DNA of 64,000 bases from Vespa crabro (taxonomy: Eukaryota > Arthropoda > Insecta > Hymenoptera > Vespidae), in the NCBI RefSeq assembly GCF_910589235.1, contig NC_060956.1, positions 2,912,900 to 2,976,899 on the forward strand, written 5' to 3'. Positions 13,065-24,614 of the stretch are shown here, one piece after another (within the stretch, counting starts at the first letter, position 1; each line of letters opens with the position of its first letter). A model generated the notes under the pieces. That model had not been told where the DNA came from, did not search any database, and saw only the letters and a list, made by a program, of their open reading frames with translations. Made by a program: the position numbers and the translations under genes.

Positions 13065-14290
13065 TGTTGTTTACATATTTAAAGTTACGACTGAAATTGC
13101 GCACATAATATTTATTTAGTATATAAAAAAACTATTATAACATAACATTATTATAACGTTGAATACTTTGGGAATATAATGTAAAAGATGTTTGAACTAA
13201 TTACACATAAACATAATAAATGAACAATACGTTTCATTGTGTTCAACTCTATACCATATAAAATTCGTGGTTATCAAATTTTGGAAACTACTTGAAAAAA
13301 TTATTAATTATTATTAAAATATCAGTGAAATTTTCTTTCGATATTAAATTCTTTAATTTAATGAAAATCGTAATTTTACAAAAATTATTATTTCTTCATA
13401 TATTATCCAATGATAGTATGATTACTTAGTACAACCAATTACTATGAATTGAGTAACATAAATCGACGTTGATTGGATGATACAATGAAATTCAATTCAT
13501 CTACGAAAGATTTTCTTTTTATAATAGCATTTAAAGTATATATTTTAATTCTATATAGAAAGCATGATACGTACATTTTTTTACAACAAAAAGTACCTAA
13601 AAATTATTAAAAATAAAGTATAAAAAAAAATGTTACTAAACCTATATTAATCAACGTATAAGAAAACCTGATTGGAATCTAGGGATAAATGTAATTCATT
13701 ATAGGACCTGGACCCTTTTGTTCTTCCTTGACGACATAAAGGCTACCATATTTTCTTTGTCTGAATAATTATGTTAATACAGAATTAAAAAGTAACAAAA
13801 AAGAAATCATTAAACATTATATAATTTTATATTAAATGAAATATTAGTATAATTTCGTTTATATACTTTATTAATGATATTGAAGAATTTGAATAATTTC
13901 AATTATCGTGTATAACATATATATATATAATATATGTTATATATATGTGTGTATGCAATTTATTAAATATTAATAAAAATATATAAATAATAAATATATG
14001 CCAATGGTTATAGAACAGTTTCGAAATTTTCTGATAGATAGCACTTCTATTGCAACTAGAAATGGCTTCTAGTACAACTTGTTAATATCACTTGAATTAA
14101 ATAAGTACAATAAAAATGTAATAAAATGTTATAATTTTCTTAAAATAAAAAGAGACGCATTAATAAATAAATAAAACATAATTATTATTTCGAATAATAA
14201 GAGAAATTAGATATTTTTATAGGGTTATTATATTTAACGTATTAACGGTAGCAAATACAAACTGATCGGTAACCATTTGTAAAAATTTTG
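13065..14290. other. Spacer between MED17 copy 1 and Rsf1
   Basis: AT-rich non-coding DNA separating two divergent genes. It matches copy 2 (28819-29660) up to about 13910, after which copy 1 is unique. No exon, RNA gene or clear promoter motif was seen. Confidence 0.65.
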
Positions 14291-14329
14291 GGCGTCTGGG
14301 TTGGAGACGCAGAGGCGTCGGATATAGTT

Positions 14330-14492
14330 TCTGTGCACTGTGGACCCCTACTGATTCGCTTCTATTGATTCCGTCGTGTGCATCATTCTGCCGCCGTACC
14401 TGTATATTTCTTGATACAGTGATTTATATAATAATAAAATCGTCATTTAATATCGTGTTTTATCAAGATAAATTAAGAAGAAAGTGAAAAGG
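14330..14492 (+). other. Probable 5' UTR exon of Rsf1-like gene
   Basis: A GC-richer stretch ends in a strong splice donor, AAAGG|GTAAGT at 14492. The nearest good acceptor downstream is TTTTTTAG at 15136, seven bases before the coding start. The 5' edge is a guess; no transcription start can be fixed. Confidence 0.45.
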
Positions 14493-15143
14493 GTAAGTAC
14501 TTTATTGATACAGCGGGAAAATAAACTTCAAAATTATTGGCGCGTAAAGTCATGTATTCCGACTCATGTACATATTTGTTTTATTTTCCAGTCTTATTTT
14601 AATATCTTGCATTATATTATATATTTCGAAATCCTTTTTAAATCGGATTACGATAATATGTTAAGATAGGTTATCACAACATTTTTTTGACATACAAAGG
14701 TACTTTATCATAGTCTTTGTTTTCCTTCGGCTGTTCTTCGATGGACGCGTTGCATATAATGATTATCCTTCGTGTACTTGGATAGAAAAAAAAAAAAAAA
14801 AAAAAAAAAAAGAAATTATCAATTTGTGTAAAACGTGTATTACTCGTTGTACAGTAAATATTATGCTTGATATTGATTGCCTCTTTATAGATACATATTT
14901 ATTTGCATTTGTTGCATGTTTGAAGGTAATTAGATAGTATATATTAACCAAAATAATTGTCTTTATAGTTTTTTTACTTAAGGACAATGAAATGAATCAT
15001 AATTGAATAATACATGAGCTTATACAATGATATTTTAACAAATATATATATGATTTGTTTGAGTTATATTGATTTTGAACGAATGAAATTTATAAAGTCT
15101 TCTCATTTCTTCCATGCTACAAAATAACTTTTTTAGATATAAA

Positions 15144-15734
15144 ATGACTCCGGAGGGCTATACTCGTGTCTACGTTGGTGGACTCAATGAGAGCATCAAA
15201 AAAGAAGATCTACAGATGGAGTTTGAAAAATATGGCAAGCTTAACAAGGTTTGGGTGGCCTTCAATCCTCCAGGCTTTGCCTTCATCGAATTTCTGAATA
15301 TGAATGAAGCAGAATTGGCATGCAATAGTATGAATGGCACAGAAATAATGGGTGTCAAGTTAAAAGTGGAAATTTCACGTGGTAGAGGTCGTGGCGGAGG
15401 TAGGGGTGGTATAGGATTCAGAGGTGTTCGTGGTACTACTGGTAGGGATTTCGGTTCTCGGGGTGGTGCTAGTATGGGTTACAGAGGAGGCAGTACATAT
15501 GGAGATTATGGGGGCAGCTATTATGCAGGCAGGGGTGGTGGAAGTAGAGGTAGAGGACGCTATGGAGAAGATTATATGTCCAATCGTACCGGTGGGTATG
15601 TTACTCGAGATGGATATATGCAAGATGCCTACGGTGCTACTAGCGGAGACACTGGCATGGAATACTACACTGGCAAGGATACCAGCACATCGAGGTACCG
15701 AAGCCGCTCTCCGGCTGGCCGTGGCAGGTACTAA
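15144..15734 (+). CDS. Rsf1: Rsf1-like RNA-binding splicing repressor (RRM + RGG)
   Basis: A 196-aa nuclear RNA-binding protein encoded in one coding exon. One RRM spans about residues 6-78, with RNP2 RVYVGGL and RNP1-like PGFAFIEF. It is followed by a Gly/Arg/Tyr/Ser-rich tail with many RG and RGG repeats and a short RS end, RYRSRSPAGRGRY. The segment KYGKLNKVWVAFNPPGFAF and the RSRSPxG C-terminus match Drosophila Repressor splicing factor 1, which antagonises SR proteins; a shorter SRSF3/Rbp1-type SR protein is the alternative. The start is the ATG just after the acceptor at 15136. It lies between MED17 and zw10 in copy 1 of the duplication and is absent from copy 2. Confidence 0.88.
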   Translation: MTPEGYTRVYVGGLNESIKKEDLQMEFEKYGKLNKVWVAFNPPGFAFIEFLNMNEAELACNSMNGTEIMGVKLKVEISRGRGRGGGRGGIGFRGVRGTTGRDFGSRGGASMGYRGGSTYGDYGGSYYAGRGGGSRGRGRYGEDYMSNRTGGYVTRDGYMQDAYGATSGDTGMEYYTGKDTSTSRYRSRSPAGRGRY

Positions 15735-18666
15735 TGATACCCAGTCTTCGTAAAATGATTTTAAGTTGAATCATTATCATCTGCACGAGTTCAATAATGT
15801 TTAATTTAAATATTGGGAAGGGAATATATATATATATGGTGAATTCCTTTCGATATTAAGATTTATAGCAAATGTTGCCATAAGTAAATTGCAAATTTAC
15901 AATGTCACATCTGCATATCTTTCAGGTACAGTCGACTTTAGATTTTTCAATACTTCGTAATTATTTCAAAAGTTTTACTATAGGTAAATAATAAATAGAT
16001 CAACGTGTAAATCAAGAATCTGTAATCATTAACAAAAAGATATATTCATAATAGGCATTATGAAAAATCTATTTTAAATGATTTTATTTTGTTTTTGTAT
16101 ATTTATGATGTGACAACATATTTTATACTCTATTTTTCTTTTCTTCTTTTTTTCTTTCTTTTTTTTTTCTCTCTCTCTCTCTTTCTCTATCTTGAAAAAA
16201 TTATTTTACTCGGATTCGTGCAAAATTGTAATGTAGATATTTATAACAAGAATCGAAATTTTTTAATCCTTTTCTACTATAGTTTTTATTTGCGCAAACT
16301 CATTGTCAAATGTTAGTAAATTTTTTTATTAAATTTTGATGAAGTGAGCATACATGATCGAAAGCATAAATGCATGAGGAAGAGGCTCTCTGATCGCTAG
16401 CTCTGAAAAATTAAGTTATTGCATGCATATATACATATATATATATATATAAATATCTATATATATCTATATATATCGAGAGACTAAAGACTCTTAATCA
16501 GTGGGAGTCATACGCCATAAATGGCGAAAATAATGTGACATCCTGTTTTGCACTTCCATGTTCACAGTCATCGTCATCTACGTGAATGCACATAAAAGAA
16601 CTACGCTGCGTTGCCAATCTGAACTGCGGGCCAATCACCCACCCGCCTCGACGACTACATTTCTATCCAATCTACGCAGCGACGTGTATATAAACAAGAA
16701 CGACCACTGCAGTTTATGCTGCAAAATATATTTGCATTATATGATCTGATGTGACAGATTGTGGTCGTTGCCACTTTTCTTAATTAACAGTTCATAAGAT
16801 TCTGTAAAAGTTCTATGCTCGATATGAAACGGGGAGAAAGATAAGACTCTATCTGTCGGCATTTAGAGCCTTAACTCATAAGAGTTATAATTATTTGTGA
16901 ATTCCAATTTATCTCTTGGCAAAATATGCCCAATTTCTTTATATTTTATAAGGTACATTTTTTACATACACCATGGGTCATAGATTAAATTTGTTTAATA
17001 GTTACATCCATGGTACTTATGCAAGTTTAGAAACATATTTGCATTTTTTCTACTTGCCTGAAGGTAGTGAAGAATGGAGATAAATTAAGCTTGTTATAGT
17101 AACCATGAATTTTGTATAATTAGATACCGCGTCTCTGCGTGAATACAGTCTTTCCAAACTCTCGTTTTCCAGTATATTGATGGTAATTCTGAGTACAGTC
17201 TTCATATATCTAGTTAAAATCTTGCTTATGATCGTGCGTGTAGAAACGTTTTTATATAGGTCCAAAAGGGAAAAAAAAAAAAAAAAAAAAACCTATGCGC
17301 AATACAACCAAATGCAAACTGCTGCTCGTATATGGCCTATCGTGCTAATGCACAAAGAAATAGTCCTGGCCCCAAAAAATTTTGATACACAGATAGTGTG
17401 TGCAATCAAAACTACGAGATTGTGAGACGATATCGCAGGCTATACTCTATGCTTCTTTCTAGCAATATATGTGCATAAACAGTCCTGCATTTGGAAGCAT
17501 CTATGAGCGTCTCCTTCTATTTTTTTCGGACTCTGAAAGATAAAATGATAAAATTACGGTAATGTTTTACCTCGACTGTACATGACTTGGAATTGGAAAC
17601 GTATTAAATGATTTGCGCTCACTACTGCCCGCCACCCTGCCTGCCTGTCTGCCTGTCTGCCTGATTACTCTCTCAGTGTCTATATCCAATGAAAATCTTC
17701 TCTCGTTGTTTTCCCTTTAGTTCCTTTCTAAGGAAAATTTCAAAATGAAGTCTGAATCTTTATCAAATTCAGATATCGCAAGTGCCTTTGAATTATAAAT
17801 ATGAGTATAAATCTATCTCAAAGTTTGGTCAGTTACATGACCCTCGTACTCTCTCTTTCTCTCTCTCTCACTCTCTCTCTCTCTCTCTTTCTCTCTCTCT
17901 ATATATATATATATATTTCTGATTACAAGTTACAAAATATTCCATTTGAAAATTCGATGCTGTCAGTATAGGTATTGTTGAAATTGAATGAAATCAAAAA
18001 TTTCAAGAATATTTAATATATCAAAGATTCGAGTTATGTTATAATAACTTCCTTTAAGCAAAACCTAAACAATATATATATTTTTTTTTTATCCATAGCG
18101 AACATTACATAAAAATGCTTAATCTTTTATTTTACTTTTCTTAAATTATTTTTCTGTTATTCTAAAATATAAAATATGTAATACAAAAAAAAAAAAGAAA
18201 CCAGTATTTTAGATAAAAAAATTATTTATATTTTATTTTTACAACAACATAATGTTATTAGTTTTTAACAAATTGACATTCTTATATATATATATATACT
18301 CATTTTTATTTGATTTCATTTTGTTTATACTTTAAATTGTAGGAGGCAGCTTGCGTATTGGTAGTTATATGTGTGTAGATTTATTTATGAATATGTATAA
18401 AATTGAGATTGCACGCACACGTAATAAACACAGATATATATAGGTTTAATTAATTACTTAAAACAGAATAATTTGATATTTGAAATACAACTCATATAAG
18501 AGTATATTCTTGATGAAGATTGAAAACTATTGATAGTAATATGTTATGCAATTTTTAACTTGCTGTATATTTTTTTCACTGAAAAACATTTTGTATGAAA
18601 AATACTATTTTTGGAAATTCTTGTTACAATTTTACCTTTTTTTTATATCATTATATTCGCGCGCTT

Positions 18667-18738
<72 letters not shown>

Positions 18739-18983
18739 ACTATAATATTATACAAACCAACACCATTAATTTACATTCAATGCCTTGTTTGATCAATTAG
18801 TTTTTATTATTACATATAAAAATATTCTTACACAAGATTATATTATTAGCTTACAAGGATTTATTACAACGTGAAAGACAGAAAAAGTATTGTAGACGTC
18901 AAGAACTTATATTCATATATGTGAAATTAATCTTATGAAAGTTAGCCACGTAATATGACATTCAAAGAATATACGTATATAAC
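15735..18983. other. Rsf1 3' region and spacer
   Basis: No coding exon was recognised. The first few hundred bases are probably Rsf1 3' UTR (AATAAA near 15988). The rest holds CT-rich tracts at about 16140-16190 and 17855-17900, a CTGC/CTGT patch near 17640-17665, an A-run near 17270-17290, and the TC microsatellite at 18665-18724. A 9-bp hairpin around 16700-16770 is too weak to call. Confidence 0.55.
18665..18724. repeat. (TC)n microsatellite
   Basis: A near-pure TC dinucleotide array, located only in the copy 1-specific segment. Confidence 0.85.
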
Positions 18984-19563
18984 TAGTGATGGAATCTGAA
19001 ACACTTCGAATTGCTTTGAATTTATGTCATATATATGGCAACAAATTCGAATCACTTCGAAAATGAATCAAAGCTTTTAAAGGTTTAAAAAATATCAGTA
19101 AGTTTTGGAAGCATTATAAGTATTCAATATCTTTCATACTGTTTGATTACTTTTGTTCAAACAATATCATTGATATAAAATATTAGAGCAAGTTCGGAAA
19201 GTTTGAATAAATACATTTATTTAAGTTATTTTAAAACTTACAGTAAATAGCACGAATATTGATTTCTTTTTATTAGTCAGGAAATACAATTTTTATCAAA
19301 GAAAGTAGATTAAAATATATCTTAAATAAGATCTTATTACTGAATAAGTAACAAAAATGAACGGTTCCCGATATATTGCACACAGAAAGAGACAAAAATC
19401 GAATTAGAATAACGAAAATGGTAAAACAAAACTTGAGATGTATGAAGACTTCATTAAGACCTATATAACAATTTTAAATTTCGAATTTTTTGTGTGTATA
19501 TATATGTATATATATATACATACACATTCGAAGCGCTTTGAAGTGTTTCTAATCCCGTCGCTA
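18984..19563. mobile_element. hAT-like non-autonomous transposon (MITE)
   Basis: Terminal inverted repeats of about 38 bp: left 18984-19021, beginning TAGTGATGG, and right 19526-19563, whose reverse complement begins TAGCGACGGG. Both continue with a GAAACACTTC-type block and a GCTT(T/C)GAAT block. The flanking 8-mers (18976-18983 and 19564-19571) agree at 6 of 8 positions, as a decayed 8-bp hAT target duplication would. It has no transposase ORF. Assignment to hAT rests on the TIR start, size and target-site length. Confidence 0.6.
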
Positions 19564-19728
19564 TGTATAAATGTAGGAAAACAAAAAATATACATATCAA
19601 ATTATAAAAAAAAGTCTTGAAGGAAAGTATTAAAAAAGAAAAAATTGTTAAGTGAGATGAAATGCATAAAATATAAATAAATTTTCTTTCTCCACTGATT
19701 ATTAATAACATATCAATACAGTATTGTA

Positions 19729-22700
19729 TTATTTAATAGAAGCTAAGAGAACTGATCTTCTTTCTGTATTTTGAAATAATGCTCTAATAAGTTGTTTTAC
19801 TTGAATAGCTGTAAATTCTTTTGCAAGAGGACCTTTCCCACTTGCCCATCTAATTTCGATCTCTTTCAATGATGCACCAAGGACTTTAATAAGTTCTAAG
19901 AATTTTTTCCATTTTCGTGCATACTGTGCTATCTCCTCAGATTCCTAAAAGTAAAAAAGTGTTCTTGTCAAATTTATACATAATCAGCCCCCGCATATGT
20001 TCTTATAATTTCACTTTTACAGGAACAAGTTGATGGAACAACTCTATCTATATCAACTCTTTGATCGCAGAATCACACATGACTACTTAACAGTGTTGTG
20101 GTATAATAAACAAGTTAATAAAATAAATTCGAATGAAAATTATCTTTATTATTTTTGAATCCTAGAATATAAATTTGATCACTCGACTTACTGGAAATAT
20201 CATTGGCGTTCGTGTTGCTACTGTATTGAACATTATCACTAAGTCAGAAGCTATATCAGCAGGTATATCTTCAACGGATGTAACTCTTATTATTAAATCT
20301 TCAACCATAGAATTAGCAATGCATCCTGTCAGAAATATCAGCAAAAACGCGAGGTAAGTTAGGCTTTTAAATTTATACTAACTATATTAGCAAACGAAAC
20401 AAAAAAGAAATTAAGACTTGCCTACAGCTCTGCAATAAATATTGACAGGTAGAACATCTAACCAGACGGTCTTCAACAATTCTAATTGTCTGATACATTG
20501 TCTCAATGCACGTTCAGTTGACGAAGGTAATTCAGAAACTTGACCTAGAGCTGCTAAACCTAGTTACATTTACAGTTTCGATTGTTATAAATTGTCTTTA
20601 AAAATTATATTATTTACATTGGAGCTGATTACGACTGACCTGACTCTTTGAGGATATCTATAATAATATCTCTCTGGTATCTCATGTGCTCTAGGAAACA
20701 TTCAGAACCGACATTGCGTAGTATCAGTGTTTGATCAGTAAACGTTAAGTTAAGCTGTTGCAATGATCTGGGCAATTTATCCCTGTATTCATGTGCCAAT
20801 GTGAGTAGTTGGTGTGCAAGATACATACAGTTGTTGTGGAATAGAGCTAAGAACAGTTGTAATGTCTAGTGACCAATAGATACATTCTAATTTATTTGTC
20901 TTGTATTGGAATCCTTTTCATTTGTCCAATTCTTACCGACTTGCTGTGGAATTGTCTCTAAAAATTTTTTGTGATGTTCAGGTACTAGACCTGCATACAT
21001 TTCAAATACATTTCTACATGTATAAAACAGTCTGACTGCAGAAGCATCTGAACTGTCACATGCCTCATCCAAAATACTTCTTGCAAGATCTAGTATTTCT
21101 TTCGCACTTTTGCTATAAAAAGATTCTTTTCAAATTAATTATAAATGACGAATTAATTGACAATTTAATGGAAATTTATAATATTAAATACCTTATTTGA
21201 CATGATGGTAGTTGAAAAGAAGATTCATTTAAGTATCTGTGAATTGATACGCCTTCACTTTCTAATTCATCATTTGGAAATTTTAATGGAGTCTAAGAAT
21301 TAATAGCAACAATTTTAGTACATTCGAATCATTAAAGTTTTAGTGAAATTTACCTCTGGTAAGTGTTTAATTGAATCATGAAGATCTTTCTTGATAATAT
21401 TTTTGGCTTTTACTATTAAATCTTGACATATTTTATCAATAAAAAGTTTGTCAATATTATCAGTGTATTCTTTCAAGAATAAGTTTTCTTCTGTGATAAA
21501 TCCTATGAAGTTATTATCATTTAAATAATTATATTAATATTACATTCATATAAACTTGAGAAGAGAACTTTTTTTTACCTATTTCTATTAAATAACTTTG
21601 AAAGTTATTAGTTTCTTCAACTACTGGTTCAAAATTTTTTAATTCTGTGCTAGAACTAGGAATAGTTCTAGCTATGCAATTCATTGTAAGACTTTCTGCT
21701 AATTGTTCTAACATATGTGGCTGCATTTTCATAAGTAAAGTCTGATTATCATCTATTATAACATTAAAATGTTCATGAAGATATCTAAATAATAATTTTA
21801 AATTATGCAGGACACTTTTATAAACTGGTATTTGTTTTCTATCAATATATTCAATGGTGAATATATTTTTTTTTGAAACAAAAACTGAACAATGCTCATT
21901 GATAATCGGTTGAATTATATGACTCATTATTGTTTCTGAAAATTGATCCAAATGATCAGAAAGTTTGTTGACGTAATGCAAACCACAAATTAAGTCTTCT
22001 ATGTTTTCAAGTTTATTCTTAATATGAAGTGTAACGACTGTTTCATTCTTATTATTTTCTAAACCAGTCCAACAAATACGCTCATCCCAAAGCAAAGAAG
22101 CATGAGATAAAAATGAATCATGTAAATTTTTATATTCCTCTTTAATGGCATTATAAATATCAAGATCTTGTAAATCACTTTCAGGATTGTCCAATAAATT
22201 CTGCATTGTGCATAAGCTTTTAGCAGTATCAACGTATCGCTGTTCTTCTTGATATTGTTTTATCAACTTAATGCATTCGTCCAGAGATAATAATTGGTTA
22301 GATAAGTGAAGACAAAGATTTGATTCTTTCAACGCTTGTGAAAGATTCTTTAATTCCTTTATGGACCCAGATAATTCTACTTTGATCTAAAAAAATTATA
22401 TATCACTTAAAACAACATACGTTTAATTGTCTATTTTGTAGTCATAAATCTACCTGATCATCTATTCTTTTTTGTAAATCGTTCATTTCTTTTGTAAGTA
22501 TTTCAGCTTTAGAAACTAAACGTTGATTTTTTGTTAGTTTTGATGAAAATTCAATATAATTATCATCCATGAAATCTTTGACATCATATTTTAGCTTTGT
22601 TATATCCTCCTGTATTTGAGAAATTTTTTCACGAAGATTGAGCTTTTCAACTTGCCCTATTTATATAAAAAGAAAAGAAAAAAAAAAAACATTAAACATA

Positions 22701-22797
22701 ATAGAAATATTCAATTAAATTTGATTCTCTATTATCATAGCAGAAAATTTTGAAAGTTACCTGCTGTAATTAACACATCAGTTAAAAACGATACCAT
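19729..22797 (-). CDS. zw10: Centromere/kinetochore protein Zw10 (copy 1)
   Basis: Subunit of the Rod-Zw10-Zwilch kinetochore complex, which recruits dynein and Mad1, and of the NRZ tether for Golgi-to-ER vesicles. Ten exons give 722 aa (human ZW10 is 779): 22761-22797, 22454-22656, 21579-22386, 21354-21502, 21192-21292, 20937-21112, 20640-20846, 20422-20559, 20192-20325, 19729-19944. Recognition comes from MVSFLTDVLITAGQVEKLNL, FHNNCMYLAHQLLTLAHEY, TVWLDVLPVNIYCRAVG, and the C-terminus VKQLIRALFQNTERRSVLL. The N-terminal third is predicted coiled coil. Intron 8 uses a GC-AG pair (GTAG|GCAAGT), required to keep frame. The start lies 902 bp from the divergent aph-1 copy 2. Confidence 0.95.
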
Positions 22798-23699
22798 ATT
22801 GAAAGAGTATTAATATGTTTTGTGTATTGAAATAAAAAATAAATTTTTGTTAATATTGATTTATATATTATACAAATGTTTGCATTAAGATAAAAAAATC
22901 AAATATTTTATATAAACTTTGTATAACCTCTTTTATTACCGGTTAAATAAAAATACATCAAGTACATTATTAGGTTATATTGATAAAAAGAAAATTTGTA
23001 TATGCGCAGTAGCGATTTGTTTCGATTGGTTAATTTTTAAGACAGTAAATTCGAAAATATTTAATATAATTTTATGTATATTGTAATTATTCTTATTATT
23101 TATATTCTTTTTTGTATATTTCTGTGACACAAACATTTTATAAGATTCAATCTTTATATTTATATAGATATATTTTTAAATGAGTGCAAAATTATGTGAT
23201 CGTATTAATTATAAAAGAAATAATAACTAGCAGAGGTTCGTTTTGGCTCGATTTTCGAAATTTTTTTTGCACATTTAATAAAAATGATTAATAATTTAAA
23301 ATAATATATAGATCGATTAAAATCTATGTAAATTTACTTCTCGTTAAAAATAATTAATAAGTTTAAGAAAATCGAGAATGTCGTTTATCATTACAAATTA
23401 AAAAATATCGATAAGCTATCGATTGCAGTGCAGGTTTATCTCGATGTACTTCATTCAAAGTTCCTTCCATTAATCAGTAGCGCGATTTCTAAAGATTGTT
23501 GAGCAAGGTCATACTTAACCTTTTAAGTATATTCTGAAATGTCAAACTTAAAAATTGTGTTTGTAGTAACGCAATAAATGCACCCACAAAAAGTAGACAT
23601 CCGAGCCATAATAAGGCTGTGTAGGGTTAGAAGCAGTTAGCATTTGGAGAAAGGTCAATTGACAAAGAATAAGCACACGATTAAGCATTCATCCTAAAG
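22798..23699. other. Divergent zw10 / aph-1 spacer containing the duplication junction
   Basis: The left part (to about 23210) matches sequence after zw10 copy 2, and the right part matches sequence upstream of aph-1 copy 1. The join at about 23211 reads ATTAATTATAAAAG, with only 1-3 bp shared by both parent ends, so it looks like a microhomology or blunt join. No exon was seen. Confidence 0.75.
23406..23413. promoter_or_regulatory. DRE-type element upstream of aph-1 copy 2
   Basis: A perfect TATCGATA conserved from copy 1, 287 bp before the aph-1 copy 2 ATG. In this copy the divergent partner is zw10 rather than MELK. Confidence 0.5.
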
Positions 23700-24539
23700 A
23701 TGACGATTATGGATTTTTTTGGTTGTGCTTTCTTGGCTTTTGGACCTCCATTAGCCATGTTCACATTTACTATAGCTAATGATCCAATAAAAATTATCAT
23801 ATTAATTGCCAGTGCCTTTTTCTGGCTTATTTCATTACTTTTATCATCTGTGCTTTGGTATGCTGTTGTTCCACTTCAAAATCATCTTGCATTTGGATTA
23901 GTATTTTCTGTATTATTCCAAGAAACTTTCAGGTAATAAGATACCAAAAGATTCATTTTTTTTTATTTTTTCTTTCTTTCTTTTTTTATCTCATTTTCGC
24001 ATATTTTTTATTTTTTCATACAATCGTGAAACTAATTGATTTTATAAATTGTTAGGTACCTTTTATACTGGGTATTACGTAAAGCTGAAAGAGGTTTAGA
24101 AAAAGTAACCACAACACACGTAGCTGATAGCAGACATATATTTGCATATGTTTGTGGCCTAGGCTTCGGTTTTATGAGTGGAGCTTTTGCTCTAGTCAAT
24201 GTATTAGCAGATGCAGTTGGTCCTGGAACCATGGGTATCAGACATGGTACAGAATACTTCTTCATCGTATCAGCATCCACCACTTTGTGCTTCATTTTAC
24301 TTCATACGTTCTGGGGTGTTATTTTCTTTGCTGCTATTGATAGGCAAAAATGGGGACAAATCGTATGGGTCGTAGGATCACATTTATTTGTCTCCTGCAT
24401 GACCCTATTAAATGTACAACAATTTTATGCAATCAGTCTTTCATTTGCTTATATTGTATTAGTTATTAATGCGGCTTTTGCCTTTAAGGTCGCAGGTGGA
24501 AAGATGCGGAATATAGCTCAGTGTTTTATAAAAAATTAA
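23700..24539 (+). CDS. aph-1: Gamma-secretase subunit Aph-1 (copy 2)
   Basis: Second full-length Aph-1 gene, with exons 23700-23932 and 24056-24539 and 238 aa. It differs from copy 1 at three residues: Val3 to Ile, Ala to Thr in the FQEAF segment at the end of exon 1, and Lys to Gln before the C-terminal CFIKN. The GxxxG motif and both membrane histidines are intact. The promoter-proximal 450 bp is also copied but more diverged than the exons. Nothing suggests a pseudogene. Whether both copies are real loci depends on assembly correctness. Confidence 0.94.
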
Positions 24540-24608
24540 GAGCTTATGTAACGAGCACTTGGCTAATAAGATATAGATGTAAAGAACAAATATTTCATTT
24601 TTTATAAG

Positions 24609-24614
24609 AATAAA
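24609..24614 (+). terminator. aph-1 copy 2 poly(A) signal
   Basis: AATAAA 69 bp after the stop codon, conserved from copy 1. Confidence 0.55.

Larger units (their letters stand above)
13910..19390. other. Segment present only in copy 1, carrying Rsf1
   Basis: Alignment of the two duplication copies breaks near 13910 (copy 2 about 29660) and resumes near 19390 (copy 2 about 29675). About 5.48 kb holding the entire Rsf1-like gene and the left half of a hAT-like element therefore has no counterpart in copy 2. It could be a deletion from copy 2 or, less simply, an insertion into copy 1. Confidence 0.85.
7478..23210. repeat. Segmental duplication, copy 1 (aph-1, MED17, Rsf1, zw10)
   Basis: This stretch is colinear with 23211-33484 in the same orientation, including introns, UTRs and spacers. 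The left edge is where 7478 onward begins to match 23211 onward. The right edge is where sequence after zw10 stops matching about 33484. Copy 1 is about 5.5 kb longer, because about 13910-19390 has no counterpart in copy 2. Edges were placed by eye and are good to about 10-20 bp. Confidence 0.93.

Noticed and set aside
15375..15623. Ser/Thr-rich antisense frame opposite the Rsf1 RGG tail
   Set aside because: Shadow of the Gly/Arg codons of the real protein.
16699..16770. Inverted AACGACCAC / GTGGTCGTT arms as a possible microRNA hairpin
   Set aside because: Only 9 bp pair perfectly and the interior does not continue the stem, so it does not resemble a pre-miRNA.
20175..20357. Plus-strand open frame opposite zw10 exon 9, repeated at 30447-30629
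   Set aside because: Antisense shadow of a conserved exon; it appears in both copies only because the exon does.
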